A DNA stretch of 64,000 bases. Origin: Sporosarcina sp. (GTDB lineage: Bacteria > Bacillota > Bacilli > Bacillales_A > Planococcaceae). Below are positions 53,706 to 63,755 of the stretch, one piece after another. The translations under genes were made by a program, and so were the position numbers. The stretch lies in the NCBI GenBank assembly GCA_029263895.1, contig JARIDO010000011.1, positions 69,185 through 133,184 on the forward strand. The letters run 5' to 3'. Positions within the stretch are counted from its first letter, which is position 1. Each line of letters starts with the position of its first letter. The notes below the pieces were generated by a model, which was not told the origin of the DNA, made no database searches, and saw nothing but the letters and a program-made list of their open reading frames with translations.

Positions 53706-54814
53706 TGAACCACCTTCTCAGCGTAAACGGTTAACTCTTTGAGAACTTGTTCATCAACTTCAACACCTAAACCTGGTTTGTCTGATAATCGAATAAAAGG
53801 TACATCATATTGTAAATTTCCGATATCCTTACTAAATTTCAGTGGTCCTGTTAGTTCAACTGTCTTAATCACTTTCTTTGAAAAGGCAACATGGAAACCC
53901 GCTGCTGAACCGACTGATGATTCTACCATCGATCCGATTTGGCATTCAATTCCAGCCATCTCAGCCATATGTGCAAGTTTCATGGCAGGGTAAATCCCAC
54001 CACATTTCATTAATTTTATATTCACTTTATGTGCAGCACGTTTTGCAATAATTTCTCGCATATCCCTACTATCACACAAACCTTCATCAATCATGACAGG
54101 TACTAATGACTTCGATTTCACTTCAACCATTCCATCTATATCATCTGCTTTCACAGGTTGTTCAATCCAATCTAAAGAGCAATTTTCAAGTTTTTGAAGT
54201 GCTTGTATCGTAGTTGCACTGTTTGCCCATCCTTGGTTCACATCAACACGTATCGCTATTTCTTCACCAATACATTCACGGACAGCGCGAATTCTCTTCA
54301 CATCATCAGTAGCTTCTGTTCCAACTTTCATTTTTAACGAGCGATAACCTGCTGCTACTTTTGTTTCTGCCTCTTGTGCCATTACATCTGGGTCAGCAAT
54401 ACTTAAGACATGTGTTAACGGGAAAGCGTCGTGATACCTTCCACCAAGCAGTTCATAAACAGGGACACCTAAACGTTTACCTACTACGTCATAACATGCA
54501 ATATCAATTGCCGCTTTTGCTGTAGGAACGCCTTTAATGTGAGCATCCATCATATCGTGGATTTTTTCGATATTGGCAGGGTTTTGTCCGATTAAACGAG
54601 GACCAATGGTTTTTTGGAGTACTTGAAAAACACTTTCAATACTTTCTCCCGTCACATGCTCATCCGCTACCCCTTCTCCATAGCCCACATGACCTGTATC
54701 GGTTGTTATTTTCACAATAATAGATGGCATATAATGATATGATGCGTAACTAATTACAAATGGTTCATTTAGTGGAATATGTATCGCAAAAATTTCTATT
54801 TCAGAGATTTTCAT
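53702..54814 (-). CDS. enolase-superfamily dipeptide epimerase/N-acylamino acid racemase
   Basis: The 370-residue protein is a muconate lactonising-type enolase-superfamily enzyme. It has the KxK catalytic motif in YRSLKMKVG, metal ligands in IRVDVNQGW, LDWIEQPV and VMIDEGL, and the opposing general base Lys in KVNIKLMKCGG. Candidates are L-Ala-D/L-Glu epimerase (YkfB-like) or N-acyl amino acid racemase; the coupled GNAT favours the second, but no residue I can see is decisive. Confidence 0.85.
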   Translation of the reverse strand: MKISEIEIFAIHIPLNEPFVISYASYHYMPSIIVKITTDTGHVGYGEGVADEHVTGESIESVFQVLQKTIGPRLIGQNPANIEKIHDMMDAHIKGVPTAKAAIDIACYDVVGKRLGVPVYELLGGRYHDAFPLTHVLSIADPDVMAQEAETKVAAGYRSLKMKVGTEATDDVKRIRAVRECIGEEIAIRVDVNQGWANSATTIQALQKLENCSLDWIEQPVKADDIDGMVEVKSKSLVPVMIDEGLCDSRDMREIIAKRAAHKVNIKLMKCGGIYPAMKLAHMAEMAGIECQIGSMVESSVGSAAGFHVAFSKKVIKTVELTGPLKFSKDIGNLQYDVPFIRLSDKPGLGVEVDEQVLKELTVYAEKVVQ

Positions 54815-54939
54815 CTTCTAATTTCCTTTCGACTGTTACATGTATTCTACATTTATTGTACCATCTTTCCATTTTCATTTAGAATTAAATACATGAACTA
54901 CTATATATCCCATCCCTACGAAGGAGTTGCTTCACGAGC

Positions 54940-55803
54940 ATGAAAAAAAACCACAAAAACGAATCGTTCAAAAAGAAGATGTTGCGTTACTTCTTTATAT
55001 CAATCGGTGCGACACTTACTGCCATTTCGCTCGAACTTTTTCTTATTCCGAATTTAGTAATCGATGGTGGAATTATTGGTATTTCACTTATTCTAAACTT
55101 TTTAACAGACATTCCTTTTGGTATTTTAATTTTATTCGTCAATATGCCATTCCTCTATTTCGGATATAAACATATTGGAAAAAGCTTTTTCTTCTCTTCC
55201 TCTTATGCCATTGCATTTCTCGCTATTGTTGAATTCCCACTACAATCATTAGGTCCATTTGTTACAGATTCTTTACTAGCTACTGTTTTTGGAGGTCTAC
55301 TCTTAGGTGCTGGAGTTGGACTGGTTATTCGTAATGGTGGTGCTTTAGACGGCACAGAAATTTTAGGGATTTTATTAACTAAAAAGATTCCATATTCCAT
55401 AGGTGAATTTGTTATGTTCTTCAATATTTTCATTTTTGGATGGGCTGGATTTGTTCTAGGCTGGGAAAAAGCGATGTACTCTATTCTTACCTACTATATT
55501 GCTTCCAAAGCAATCGACGCAGTGATACAAGGGTTGGATGAAACCAAAGCAGTCATTATTGTATCCGACGAATACGAAGAACTTAGTGATGCCATTAATG
55601 AAAGACTTGGTCGAAGTGTTACGAAGCTTCACGGGAAAGGCGGATATAATGATAGTGAAAAGGACGTCATCTATGTGGTTGTCACGAGGCTTGAAATCTC
55701 TAAACTTAAACAAATCGCATATGACATTGATCCATCCTCTTTCTTAACGATCATGAATACACAGGAAACACATGGTGGCTCATTCAAATCTGCTATTCAC
55801 TAA
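54940..55803 (+). CDS. YitT-family membrane protein (second paralogue)
   Basis: The 287-residue protein has five or six helices with [18 protein letters not shown] and [20 protein letters not shown], the two glycine-rich YitT motifs, and a DUF2179 domain ([31 protein letters not shown]). The N-terminus is very basic ([13 protein letters not shown]). AAGGAG precedes the ATG. Substrate unknown. The paralogue is at 22737-23609. Confidence 0.9.
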   Translation: MKKNHKNESFKKKMLRYFFISIGATLTAISLELFLIPNLVIDGGIIGISLILNFLTDIPFGILILFVNMPFLYFGYKHIGKSFFFSSSYAIAFLAIVEFPLQSLGPFVTDSLLATVFGGLLLGAGVGLVIRNGGALDGTEILGILLTKKIPYSIGEFVMFFNIFIFGWAGFVLGWEKAMYSILTYYIASKAIDAVIQGLDETKAVIIVSDEYEELSDAINERLGRSVTKLHGKGGYNDSEKDVIYVVVTRLEISKLKQIAYDIDPSSFLTIMNTQETHGGSFKSAIH

Positions 55804-55899
55804 TAATGACGTTAACTACCATAGCTCTGTTAGTGAATATGCTGTAACTGCTATTCATATGCATGTTGAAATTACAGTGATACATTATGCAATCTCCAT

Positions 55900-55954
55900 A
55901 AAAAAAACACTCTATAAGATGAACTTCTTTTCAAAGTGATCATCTTATAAAGTG
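55900..55954 (-). terminator. terminator of the SLC13-type permease gene
   Basis: CACTCTATAAGATGA pairs with TCATCTTATAAAGTG (one mismatch) around a 17-nt loop; a T8 run follows on the minus strand. Confidence 0.85.
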
Positions 55955-55981
55955 CAGTATTGGTTGCTACTCGTTTTTTGA

Positions 55982-57835
55982 TTAGAATAATGGGAAAAAC
56001 AATGGAATCGCTATCATCATCACAACAAACATAATCAGTTGCAACGGAATGCCGACTTTTACAAAGTCCATGAACGTATAGCCTCCAGCAGTCATTACTA
56101 ATGCATTCGTCGGTGAGGCAACAGGTGTCGCAAAAGCCATACTGGAAGCCACGGCAACAGCAATCATAAATGTTGTGGGATTTGCCCCAATACTTAGTGC
56201 AGCTGTCATCGCTGCTGGTGCAAACAATACAGCAGTTGCAGTATTACTAATAAATTGCCCGAACACCATCGTGATGAAATAGATACCCGCAAGTATTCCT
56301 AACGCACCAAAACCCCCAAGCATTTCTATAATGCCGTCAGAGATGATTGTCATACCGCCAGTTTTCTCAAGTGCTGTCGCCATTGGCAACATGGCACCTA
56401 TCAAAACGATACTCTCCCAGTTAATTTGACTATATGCATCATCCATATTTCGCACACAGCCAGTCAAAATCATGAGTACAGCACCTAGTAAAACCGATAT
56501 AACTGCTGGGAACACTTCGAACACCATCAGAGCAATCATGAAGAGCATGATCATTCCGGCAATCGGTGCTTTACCGCTAGCTGCCGCCATGCTCGCATGT
56601 TCTTTTGGTTGACCGATTACAACGACATCATTCGTTTCCTTTGATAAGAGCTCTATAGAGTCCCATGCCCCTTGGACAAGTAAAGCGTCTCCAAAGCGCA
56701 AGTTTTGTTTTGACATTTCCTTGATGACATAATCACCTTGACGATTAATACCTAAAATATTCAAATTGTATTTTTCTCTAAATCCAATAGTACGAATTGT
56801 TTTGTTAATGAGACTAGAATTTGGTGTCAATAACACTTCTGCAATGCCTAGCTGTTTAGAAACAAGCTCATCCGCCTCTGGTTCTTCTTGCCCCATTAAT
56901 AAGCCAAAGTCATAAACAATCTTTTCGACATTTTCAAGCGCTCCTTGAAAATACAGAACATCTTTTGCTTGTATGACGCTTGAGGGACCCGCCATCTCTT
57001 GATATGTAATGGGCAATAAATTCATACCTTCAACTGATTTGCGATGAATTTTTAAAATGCAAAGTTGATATTTTGCAGGTATCTTTAACTGTCCCACACG
57101 CTGACCAATCATTTTTGAGCCTTCTGGAACTCTTACCCGAATTAAATTACCGCCTAACTTATAGTCAATGACAAGTTGCTTTAACGATAATGGATGCTCT
57201 TTTTTAGATGGACCAGTCGTAGTAACCTTCTTTAATAACGTGTTACGAACTAAATATAAATAGAGTATGCCAATAATGACACCAATAATGCCAATAGGTG
57301 TAATTTCAAAAAAGCCGAGTTTTTCATAACCATTGTCTTGAAGTGTTTGACTCGCGATTAAATTGGGTGGTGACGCTATTAATGTTAGCATGCCAGAAAA
57401 ACTAGCAATATATGATAAAGGCAATAAATAATTTGAAGGACTGCTATTCATGCTGATTGCAATACTTACAACGATCGGTAGCATTAATGCTACTGTTCCT
57501 GTATTACTCATAAAAGCACCTACACAAGCAACGATCACAAGTAACAAAACGTATAAACGCTTTTCATTATCACCTGAATAATTGAGTAATATGTTGCCAG
57601 CCATCTGTGCTAAACCCGTGCGTAAAATGCCTGCACCAATCACGAATAACCCTGCTATCATGATGACTACTGTATTTGAAAAACCTATAAGTGCTTCAGA
57701 GGTATCTAAAATACCCGTTAACACAAATGCCAATAACGCAAAAACAGCAACTAAATCTGCTCGAATCCGATTGCTAATGAACAACACAATCGTAACGGCA
57801 AGAATACTAAATGTAATGATCAAATCCATGGTCAT
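55982..57835 (-). CDS. SLC13/DASS-type permease with TrkA-C domains
   Basis: A 617-residue protein with about twelve helices. The N-terminal half has MSNTGTVALMLPIVVSIA and SASPPNLIASQTL-like DASS motifs (LIASPPNLIA), and a second set lies near the C-terminus (ISNTATAVLFAPAAMTAA, ASPTNALVMTAGGY). Two TrkA-C/RCK_C domains sit in the middle loop (about residues 205-415). Members move di- or tricarboxylates, sulfate or similar anions. The ATG at 57835 is a choice between two close starts. Confidence 0.88.
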   Translation of the reverse strand: MTMDLIITFSILAVTIVLFISNRIRADLVAVFALLAFVLTGILDTSEALIGFSNTVVIMIAGLFVIGAGILRTGLAQMAGNILLNYSGDNEKRLYVLLLVIVACVGAFMSNTGTVALMLPIVVSIAISMNSSPSNYLLPLSYIASFSGMLTLIASPPNLIASQTLQDNGYEKLGFFEITPIGIIGVIIGILYLYLVRNTLLKKVTTTGPSKKEHPLSLKQLVIDYKLGGNLIRVRVPEGSKMIGQRVGQLKIPAKYQLCILKIHRKSVEGMNLLPITYQEMAGPSSVIQAKDVLYFQGALENVEKIVYDFGLLMGQEEPEADELVSKQLGIAEVLLTPNSSLINKTIRTIGFREKYNLNILGINRQGDYVIKEMSKQNLRFGDALLVQGAWDSIELLSKETNDVVVIGQPKEHASMAAASGKAPIAGMIMLFMIALMVFEVFPAVISVLLGAVLMILTGCVRNMDDAYSQINWESIVLIGAMLPMATALEKTGGMTIISDGIIEMLGGFGALGILAGIYFITMVFGQFISNTATAVLFAPAAMTAALSIGANPTTFMIAVAVASSMAFATPVASPTNALVMTAGGYTFMDFVKVGIPLQLIMFVVMMIAIPLFFPLF

Positions 57836-58031
57836 CTGTCCCTTTCTATATAGCACTTCTTATATTGTAATTCAATTATAATCATTGCGACTATTTAAAT
57901 TCATCTAATTGATGAACTATTCCTTTTCATTATCAATTGAAGCTCACGACAATATATGTGACTTACCTATTGCAAACCTCACACTCTAAATGCTGAGGAC
58001 AATAATCCAACTCTCAATAAGAATTATTTAA

Positions 58032-58046
58032 AAAGAATGATTACAA
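58032..58046. promoter_or_regulatory. PerR-box-like sequence upstream of katA
   Basis: Read on the minus strand, TTGTAATCATTCTTT fits the PerR consensus TTATAATNATTATAA at about 10 of 14 defined positions, about 80 bp before katA. Another partial match (TTATAATCATT) lies near 57873. PerR control of KatA is known in B. subtilis; here it is a suggestion. Confidence 0.4.
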
Positions 58047-58127
58047 TCTAATTAATAGTAATTGAGAATATAGTTTGGTATAGTAAGTGTGAATCAACAA
58101 TTAATCTATTTTTAAGGAGGAACTAGA

Positions 58128-59606
58128 ATGAATTCACATGATAATAATTCTAAAAAACGTTTAACGACTGCCGCTGGAGCACCTGTCGTTGATAATCAAA
58201 ACTCAATGACTGCCGGACCTAGAGGACCTGTACTGCTACAAGACGTATGGCTTCTAGAAAAATTAGCACACTTCGACCGTGAAGTGATACCTGAACGTCG
58301 TATGCATGCAAAGGGTTCTGGAGCTTATGGTACTTTCACTGTAACAAATGATATAACTAAATACACAAAAGCAATGATTTTCTCTGAAGTTGGTAAAAAG
58401 ACGGAGATGTTTGCTCGATTTTCTACAGTTGCCGGAGAACGTGGCGCGGCCGATGCAGAAAGAGATATTCGCGGATTCGCATTAAAGTTCTATACAGAAC
58501 AAGGTAACTGGGACCTTGTCGGGAATAACACACCCGTCTTCTTCTTTAGAGATCCACTACAGTTCCCTGATTTAAATCATGCTATAAAAAGAGATCCACG
58601 TACTAATATGAGAAGCGCAACAAACAACTGGGACTTCTGGACATCCCTTCCAGAGGCGTTACACCAAATTACAATTCTCATGAGTGAACGGGGCATTCCT
58701 AAAACACTTCGTAATATGCACGGTTTCGGTAGTCATACATATAGTATGATTAACGCTCAGAACGAACGTTATTGGGTGAAATTTCATTTTCATTCCCAAC
58801 AAGGGATCGAAAACCTTTCAGACGAAGAAGCGACAATTTTAGTAGGTCAAGATAGAGAGAGTCATCAACGCGACCTACTGAACAGTATTGATAAAGGCGA
58901 TTTCCCTAAATGGAAAATGTACATTCAGGTGATGACTGAAGACGAAGCTTTAGAAATGCCTTATAATCCTTTTGACTTAACAAAAGTTTGGTACAAAAAA
59001 GATTTCCCTTTAATCGAAGTTGGGGAATTTGAATTGAATCGTAATCCAGATAACTACTTTGCGGAAGTAGAACAAGCTGCATTTACACCTACTGCTATCG
59101 TACCTGGTATCGGCTTCTCACCTGATAAGATGTTACAAGGTCGATTATTCTCTTATGGAGATGCGCAACGCTATCGTTTAGGTGTTAACCATCACCAAAT
59201 TCCAGTAAACGCTCCTAAATGTCCATTCCATAGTTATCATCGCGATGGTGCAATGCGCGTCGATGGTAACTTAGGCAGCACTGTTACTTATGAGCCAAAT
59301 AGCTCAGGTGAATGGCAAGAGCAACCTGATTTCCGCGAACCACCTTTGAAAATCCATGGGGATGCTGATAATTGGGATTTCCGTGAAGACGACAGTGATT
59401 ATTTCACACAACCTGGTAAACTATTTAACTTGATGAATGCACATCAACAACAACTATTGTTTGATAACACTGCGCGTAATATGGGTGACGCACCGTTAGA
59501 AATTAAAAAACGTCATATTAAACATTGCTACCTAGCTGATCCAGCATATGGTGAAGGTGTAGCTAAATCACTTGGTATAGCGATGAGTAACGTAGAAATC
59601 GACTAA
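58128..59606 (+). CDS. katA: small-subunit catalase (KatA type)
   Basis: The 492-residue clade 3 catalase has distal His in [40 protein letters not shown], Asn in [19 protein letters not shown], and the proximal heme Tyr in [14 protein letters not shown]. No extra C-terminal domain is present. It is a cytoplasmic tetramer by family. AAGGAGG precedes the ATG. It is the main vegetative catalase candidate, beside the KatE-type enzyme at 43825. Confidence 0.95.
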   Translation: MNSHDNNSKKRLTTAAGAPVVDNQNSMTAGPRGPVLLQDVWLLEKLAHFDREVIPERRMHAKGSGAYGTFTVTNDITKYTKAMIFSEVGKKTEMFARFSTVAGERGAADAERDIRGFALKFYTEQGNWDLVGNNTPVFFFRDPLQFPDLNHAIKRDPRTNMRSATNNWDFWTSLPEALHQITILMSERGIPKTLRNMHGFGSHTYSMINAQNERYWVKFHFHSQQGIENLSDEEATILVGQDRESHQRDLLNSIDKGDFPKWKMYIQVMTEDEALEMPYNPFDLTKVWYKKDFPLIEVGEFELNRNPDNYFAEVEQAAFTPTAIVPGIGFSPDKMLQGRLFSYGDAQRYRLGVNHHQIPVNAPKCPFHSYHRDGAMRVDGNLGSTVTYEPNSSGEWQEQPDFREPPLKIHGDADNWDFREDDSDYFTQPGKLFNLMNAHQQQLLFDNTARNMGDAPLEIKKRHIKHCYLADPAYGEGVAKSLGIAMSNVEID

Positions 59607-59636
59607 TTTAGTTTATTTGAATGTAAACTGTAACCG

Positions 59637-59671
59637 AAATCGCCATTGCAAGTTACTTGCAATGGCGATTT
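59637..59671. terminator. terminator of katA
   Basis: A 16-bp perfect stem (59637-59652 with 59656-59671), 3-nt loop and a T6 end directly after katA. Confidence 0.92.
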
Positions 59672-59804
59672 TTTATTACCTATTATAATTGATTTCCCCG
59701 TTTAATAATGTAAAATAGATTATCTGTCCTGTAACATACTACGTAACGAAGAAAACTTCGATTAATAAATCCATAAAATTTAATTATAGGAAGAAGGTAT
59801 ATAG

Positions 59805-60613
59805 ATGAGCAACATAGTACATAGAAATAATGTACAAGTTTTGGGTACTGGTGAAAAAACTATCGTTTTTGCACATGGATTTGGTTGTGATCAAAACATG
59901 TGGAGATTCATCACTCCTCATTTCGAGAAAAATTATCGTGTTGTATTATTTGACCATGTTGGCTGTGGACGTTCTGATTGGACCGCATTCAATGCTGAGA
60001 AATATAATTCGTTACATCAATACGCCAATGATGTTCTTGAAATATTTGAAGAATTCAACATAGAAGATGCCATCTTTGTGGGGCATTCTGTCAGTTCAAT
60101 GATCGGCATGCTTGCATCGATTGCTAAGCCTAGGTACTTCGATAGTATTGTGATGATCGGACCATCCCCCTGTTATATGAACGAAGAACCGGACTATCAT
60201 GGTGGTTTCGACAAAGAGGACATTATTGAACTATTAGACATGATGCAACTGAACTTTGTTGGTTGGGCAAGCTATTTTGCACCGATAGCGATGAATAACC
60301 CCGAACTTCCTGGTTATGTTGAAGAATTGGAGTACAGCTTTTGTGCGACTAATCCAGCAATTACGAGACATTTTGCAGAGGTTACTTTTTTTCAGACCAT
60401 CGAAAAGATTTAACATACTCGAAAACTCCAACATTGATTTTACAATGTGCAGAAGATAGTATTGTCCCACTTAAAACCGGACAATATTTGCATGAAAGTC
60501 TTTATAACAGCACTTTTAAAGTAATGGACGCAAAAGGGCATTATCCACATTTAAGTCACCCTATTGAGACGATTAAGCATATACAAGATTATTTATCATT
60601 ATCACAGCCCTAA
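59805..60613 (+). pseudogene. RsbQ-like alpha/beta hydrolase, frameshifted
   Basis: The first 196 codons match RsbQ: VLGTGEKTIVFAHGFGCDQNMWRFI, CGRSDW, and nucleophile elbow VGHSVSSMIG. At T7 (60386-60392) the frame shifts; the intact frame ends in VTFFQTIEKI-stop (60413). With one extra T the ORF would continue as VTFFSDHRKDLTYSKTPTLI and reach a full RsbQ C-terminus at 60613, with the catalytic Asp in QCAEDSIVPL and His in DAKGHYPHLS. So the truncated product lacks two of three catalytic residues. It could be a real mutation, a sequencing error or a slippage site. Confidence 0.85.
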
Positions 60614-60637
60614 CTTGTAGTGAAAGGAAGTCAAGTA

Positions 60638-61621
60638 ATGTATTCACAAATGGATCACGCACCCGCGGGATTCTTCTCATTAACTGATTCAGGAATCTTG
60701 TTGGACGTCAACGACACCTTTTCAAAGATGCTTGAGTATGACAAAGAAGAACTGATTAATATGCACATTGAAACATTTATGTCAGTGCCAAACAAGTTCT
60801 TCTTTCACACGTACTTTTATCCATATATTCGACTATATGGCGTCGTTGAAGAGATGTATCTTTTATTAAAAACGAGCTCAGGTAAAAAAGTTCCCATATT
60901 ACTCTTTGGTCGAAAGTTTAAAGACAATATTGATGATAAAATCATTTGCGTTTGTGTTCATATCCCTAAACGAGTAGAATATGAAAAAGAAATTCGTTCA
61001 ATTAGTACCAAAGTTGAAGAAGCCTATCGTGAAAAAGATATTGTTGTTGAAAAACTAAATATATTGATAACAGAAAACGAGAAAAAGAATAAGGAATTAA
61101 CCGAGCTAAACAAAAAACTTGAAACACTTGCAACCACTGACTTGCTAACAGGATTATATAATCGTCAATTTTTTATTGTTGCACTCGCAAATATGATTCA
61201 TTCATTTGAACAAGATGACATTCCCTTCTCTTTAGCAATACTAGACATTGATTTTTTTAAAACAGTTAATGATACTTGGGGACACCTCGAAGGTGATCAA
61301 GTGCTTATTCAATTTGCAACGATAATGAAAGCAACTTTTGGTAAAGATGCTACACTAGTTCGCTACGGTGGAGAAGAATTTATAGCTCTTCTTCCTAACC
61401 TGACTCAAGAGGCAGCTGTCAATATAACGAATCAGTTCCGAATCGCTATTGAGAATGCTAACTGGGGCAAAGCTACTATTACTGTTAGCGCTGGAATCGC
61501 AACATATACAAAGACAGAAACAGATCAGTCATTGTTAACAATTGCCGATCGTGCTCTATACGCTTCAAAAGAAAATGGCAGAAATCGTGTCATCCATTCA
61601 GTAGAATTGATGGATTTATAA
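60638..61621 (+). CDS. RsbP-type PAS domain fused to GGDEF diguanylate cyclase
   Basis: A 327-residue soluble protein. Residues 1-110 form a PAS domain very like that of RsbP (DHAPAGFFSLTDSGILLDVN; FFHTYFYPYIRLYGVVEEMY), then a coiled coil (about 115-165) and a GGDEF domain with TTDLLTGLYNRQFF, LDIDFFKTVNDTWGH and the active motif VRYGGEEFIALLP. The I-site RxxD is absent (GKDA aligned), so no product inhibition is expected. The PP2C domain of RsbP is replaced. ATG 60638 follows AAAGGAAG, 24 bp after the RsbQ-like gene. Confidence 0.9.
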   Translation: MYSQMDHAPAGFFSLTDSGILLDVNDTFSKMLEYDKEELINMHIETFMSVPNKFFFHTYFYPYIRLYGVVEEMYLLLKTSSGKKVPILLFGRKFKDNIDDKIICVCVHIPKRVEYEKEIRSISTKVEEAYREKDIVVEKLNILITENEKKNKELTELNKKLETLATTDLLTGLYNRQFFIVALANMIHSFEQDDIPFSLAILDIDFFKTVNDTWGHLEGDQVLIQFATIMKATFGKDATLVRYGGEEFIALLPNLTQEAAVNITNQFRIAIENANWGKATITVSAGIATYTKTETDQSLLTIADRALYASKENGRNRVIHSVELMDL

Positions 61622-61773
61622 AGTGAAACGTTGGGAGTAACATTTGCTAATTCGACATAACCTAATTGAATGTAGTCATAAAACCATCTTCAATCAACCT
61701 ACCAAAATAATAAGGCTTAGAAGGTGTTTTTCTGACTATAACTGTTAACAATAGAAGTTGAACGTCTTGCCAT

Positions 61774-62505
61774 TCATTTAATTACTTCTGTTTCTCTTTG
61801 TATGTCAATCTTTATTGGAAAATATGAAGAAGTCCCTGTATAGAAGTACTCCTCTGTTCTCACTTGAAACTCCCATTCGAACCAATTTATATTCGTAGGA
61901 TAGGTAATCGTTAAATAAGGCTCTTCTTCTCTAAAGTAATCTTCAAGTTTATCTTCCAATACTATTTTAGATACCCCTATCATACAAAAAAGGATAAAAA
62001 GGATACATAAAGACAATCGGAAACCACTTTTCATTTTCTTCAAAATTGTTGCAACGATGATGCCAACAAATAAAAATGAAACGTATAGCTCTTCATGTGC
62101 GATTATATAAAATGAATATTCCTCTTTTTTAAAAGGATAAAATGGCGCTACACCATTTCCGAGCAAATCAATTAAGATATGACTACCTACAATTGTTACT
62201 AATATCGCAATCCAAGTATCTAAAATTTTTACATGATATACTTTGTAGATCATTAAAGCTAATATAAAACTGTAAAACGGAGTAAATATAATTGAATGTG
62301 AAGTTAAGTCACCAAAAAACTTTAAAATATCTGGAAAGACACCTAGAAACATCCCCAATAAAAAAGTTACATAGCGTCCAGATAGCCGACTATCCTTTTC
62401 AATCAATACAAAAAAGATACATCCACCTATTAATGCGTGAAGTATACTATGTGTGAGATATAGTTGACCAATTAATTTGTTCAACTCAGCTACTATTTCT
62501 ACCAC
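61774..62505 (-). CDS. membrane-bound metal-dependent hydrolase-like protein (YdjM/DUF457 type)
   Basis: A 243-residue protein with about six helices and the polar membrane motif set LTHSILHALIGG, FPDILKF, SHSIIFTPFYS and GSHILIDLLGNG, which recur in the YdjM/LexA-regulated inner membrane family. A soluble C-terminal part (YLTITYPTNINWFEWEFQV) follows. The GTG at 62505 was chosen for GAGGTGATG upstream. The function is unknown; the His/Asp set suggests a metal site. Confidence 0.75.
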   Translation of the reverse strand: MVEIVAELNKLIGQLYLTHSILHALIGGCIFFVLIEKDSRLSGRYVTFLLGMFLGVFPDILKFFGDLTSHSIIFTPFYSFILALMIYKVYHVKILDTWIAILVTIVGSHILIDLLGNGVAPFYPFKKEEYSFYIIAHEELYVSFLFVGIIVATILKKMKSGFRLSLCILFILFCMIGVSKIVLEDKLEDYFREEEPYLTITYPTNINWFEWEFQVRTEEYFYTGTSSYFPIKIDIQRETEVIK

Positions 62506-62582
62506 AACATCACCTCTGTTAAAGACCCTATCAGTCATACGTCTTGACTCACGGACGTTAACTTACAAACATCATTGCGACG

Positions 62583-62618
62583 AAGAAAAACCTAACTCTA
62601 TGAATAAAAGTTAGGTTT
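62583..62618 (-). terminator. terminator of selD-selU
   Basis: AAACCTAACT pairs with AGTTAGGTTT (62588-62597 with 62609-62618); TTTTTC follows on the minus strand. It lies about 80 bp past the selU stop. Confidence 0.82.
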
Positions 62619-62700
62619 AGAATACACTACCATTTTAAGGATGTAAACCCTCAAAATGGTCAGTCGCTTTATTACAATGTCAATTGAACAAGTGTCTTCT

Positions 62701-63732
62701 TCAAAGTTTCTCAACAGCCTGTTGCACTTTAATGAATGCATCATCTACATCACTTGCATCTATTTGGACTACGCGTTGCTCATCATATTGGTTTGCAGAA
62801 TAATCATATTTAGGATCATAATAATTTTCCAACAACAATTGAACGGCTGACGCGTAATTCCCTTCCAATAAATCTTCTTCAATTTCTCTAGCAATCGGAG
62901 TATGGATATGCTTTTTTATTAACTGAAAAGCTTCATTGAATTGCGAAGGGCTATCCCATGGTCGATAGTCGTCTAGTATATTTTGAACGCGTACTTCGAT
63001 AGGTAAGTTAATAAATAACTGCATGCCTTGCTCTTTCTTGTCATTGAAAAATTGAGGGAGACACACTTTCCCTATACGTCTGCTCTCTCCTTCGATAAAA
63101 ACATACTTCTCATGTTCAAAACGTATTAACTGCGACACCAGCAAAGAATCAAACTTTTTTTGGTTACTGGGTGCCAACCCAATTTGACCAAAAATAGAAC
63201 CTCGATGTCCCGCCATTCCTTCTAAGTCAATTACTGGCTGTCCTATTTGTTCAAGCCGTTTTAAAAGAAGTGTTTTTCCAGAACCAGTATGACCATTTAA
63301 AACAAATAAATCGGGTTGGAATTGTTCTTTCTCCAATTCTGCTAGAACCCATTGACGATACGAACGAATCCCACCTGACAATCGTTTAGCATGAATACCC
63401 ATAAGGTCTAACACTGTAACAGCTGTTTTACTGCGCATGCCGCCACGCCAGCAAAATACAACCATTGGGCCATCAATTTCTTTGAATTCAGCGATAAAAG
63501 CCGGTAGCTTTTGAGAAAATATTTCTAATCCACGTTCTTTTGCTTGTTCAGTTCCAAGTTGTTTATAGATTGTCCCAATTTCAGCACGTTCTGCATCATT
63601 AAACACAGGGATATTTAAACTTCCTGGTATGGTAGCCTCGTTGTACTCTTTTGGCGAGCGTACATCAACAAAAGTCATTGGACCTTTTTGTTGTAAGGTT
63701 TGTAGTTCTGGTAATGTGAGATCACGATACAT
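62701..63732 (-). CDS. selU: tRNA 2-selenouridine synthase
   Basis: SelU (YbbB/MnmH) replaces the 2-thio group of wobble-uridine in tRNA with selenium, using selenophosphate. The 343-residue protein has an N-terminal rhodanese domain (FVDVRSPKEYNEATIPGSLNIPVF) with the active-site Cys in VVFCWRGGMRSKTAV, then a P-loop domain (VLNGHTGSGKTLLLKRL). It is directly downstream of selD, which makes selenophosphate. No selA is visible. Confidence 0.93.
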   Translation of the reverse strand: MYRDLTLPELQTLQQKGPMTFVDVRSPKEYNEATIPGSLNIPVFNDAERAEIGTIYKQLGTEQAKERGLEIFSQKLPAFIAEFKEIDGPMVVFCWRGGMRSKTAVTVLDLMGIHAKRLSGGIRSYRQWVLAELEKEQFQPDLFVLNGHTGSGKTLLLKRLEQIGQPVIDLEGMAGHRGSIFGQIGLAPSNQKKFDSLLVSQLIRFEHEKYVFIEGESRRIGKVCLPQFFNDKKEQGMQLFINLPIEVRVQNILDDYRPWDSPSQFNEAFQLIKKHIHTPIAREIEEDLLEGNYASAVQLLLENYYDPKYDYSANQYDEQRVVQIDASDVDDAFIKVQQAVEKL

Positions 63733-63755
63733 TGATTACACCCTCTATTTTAGTG

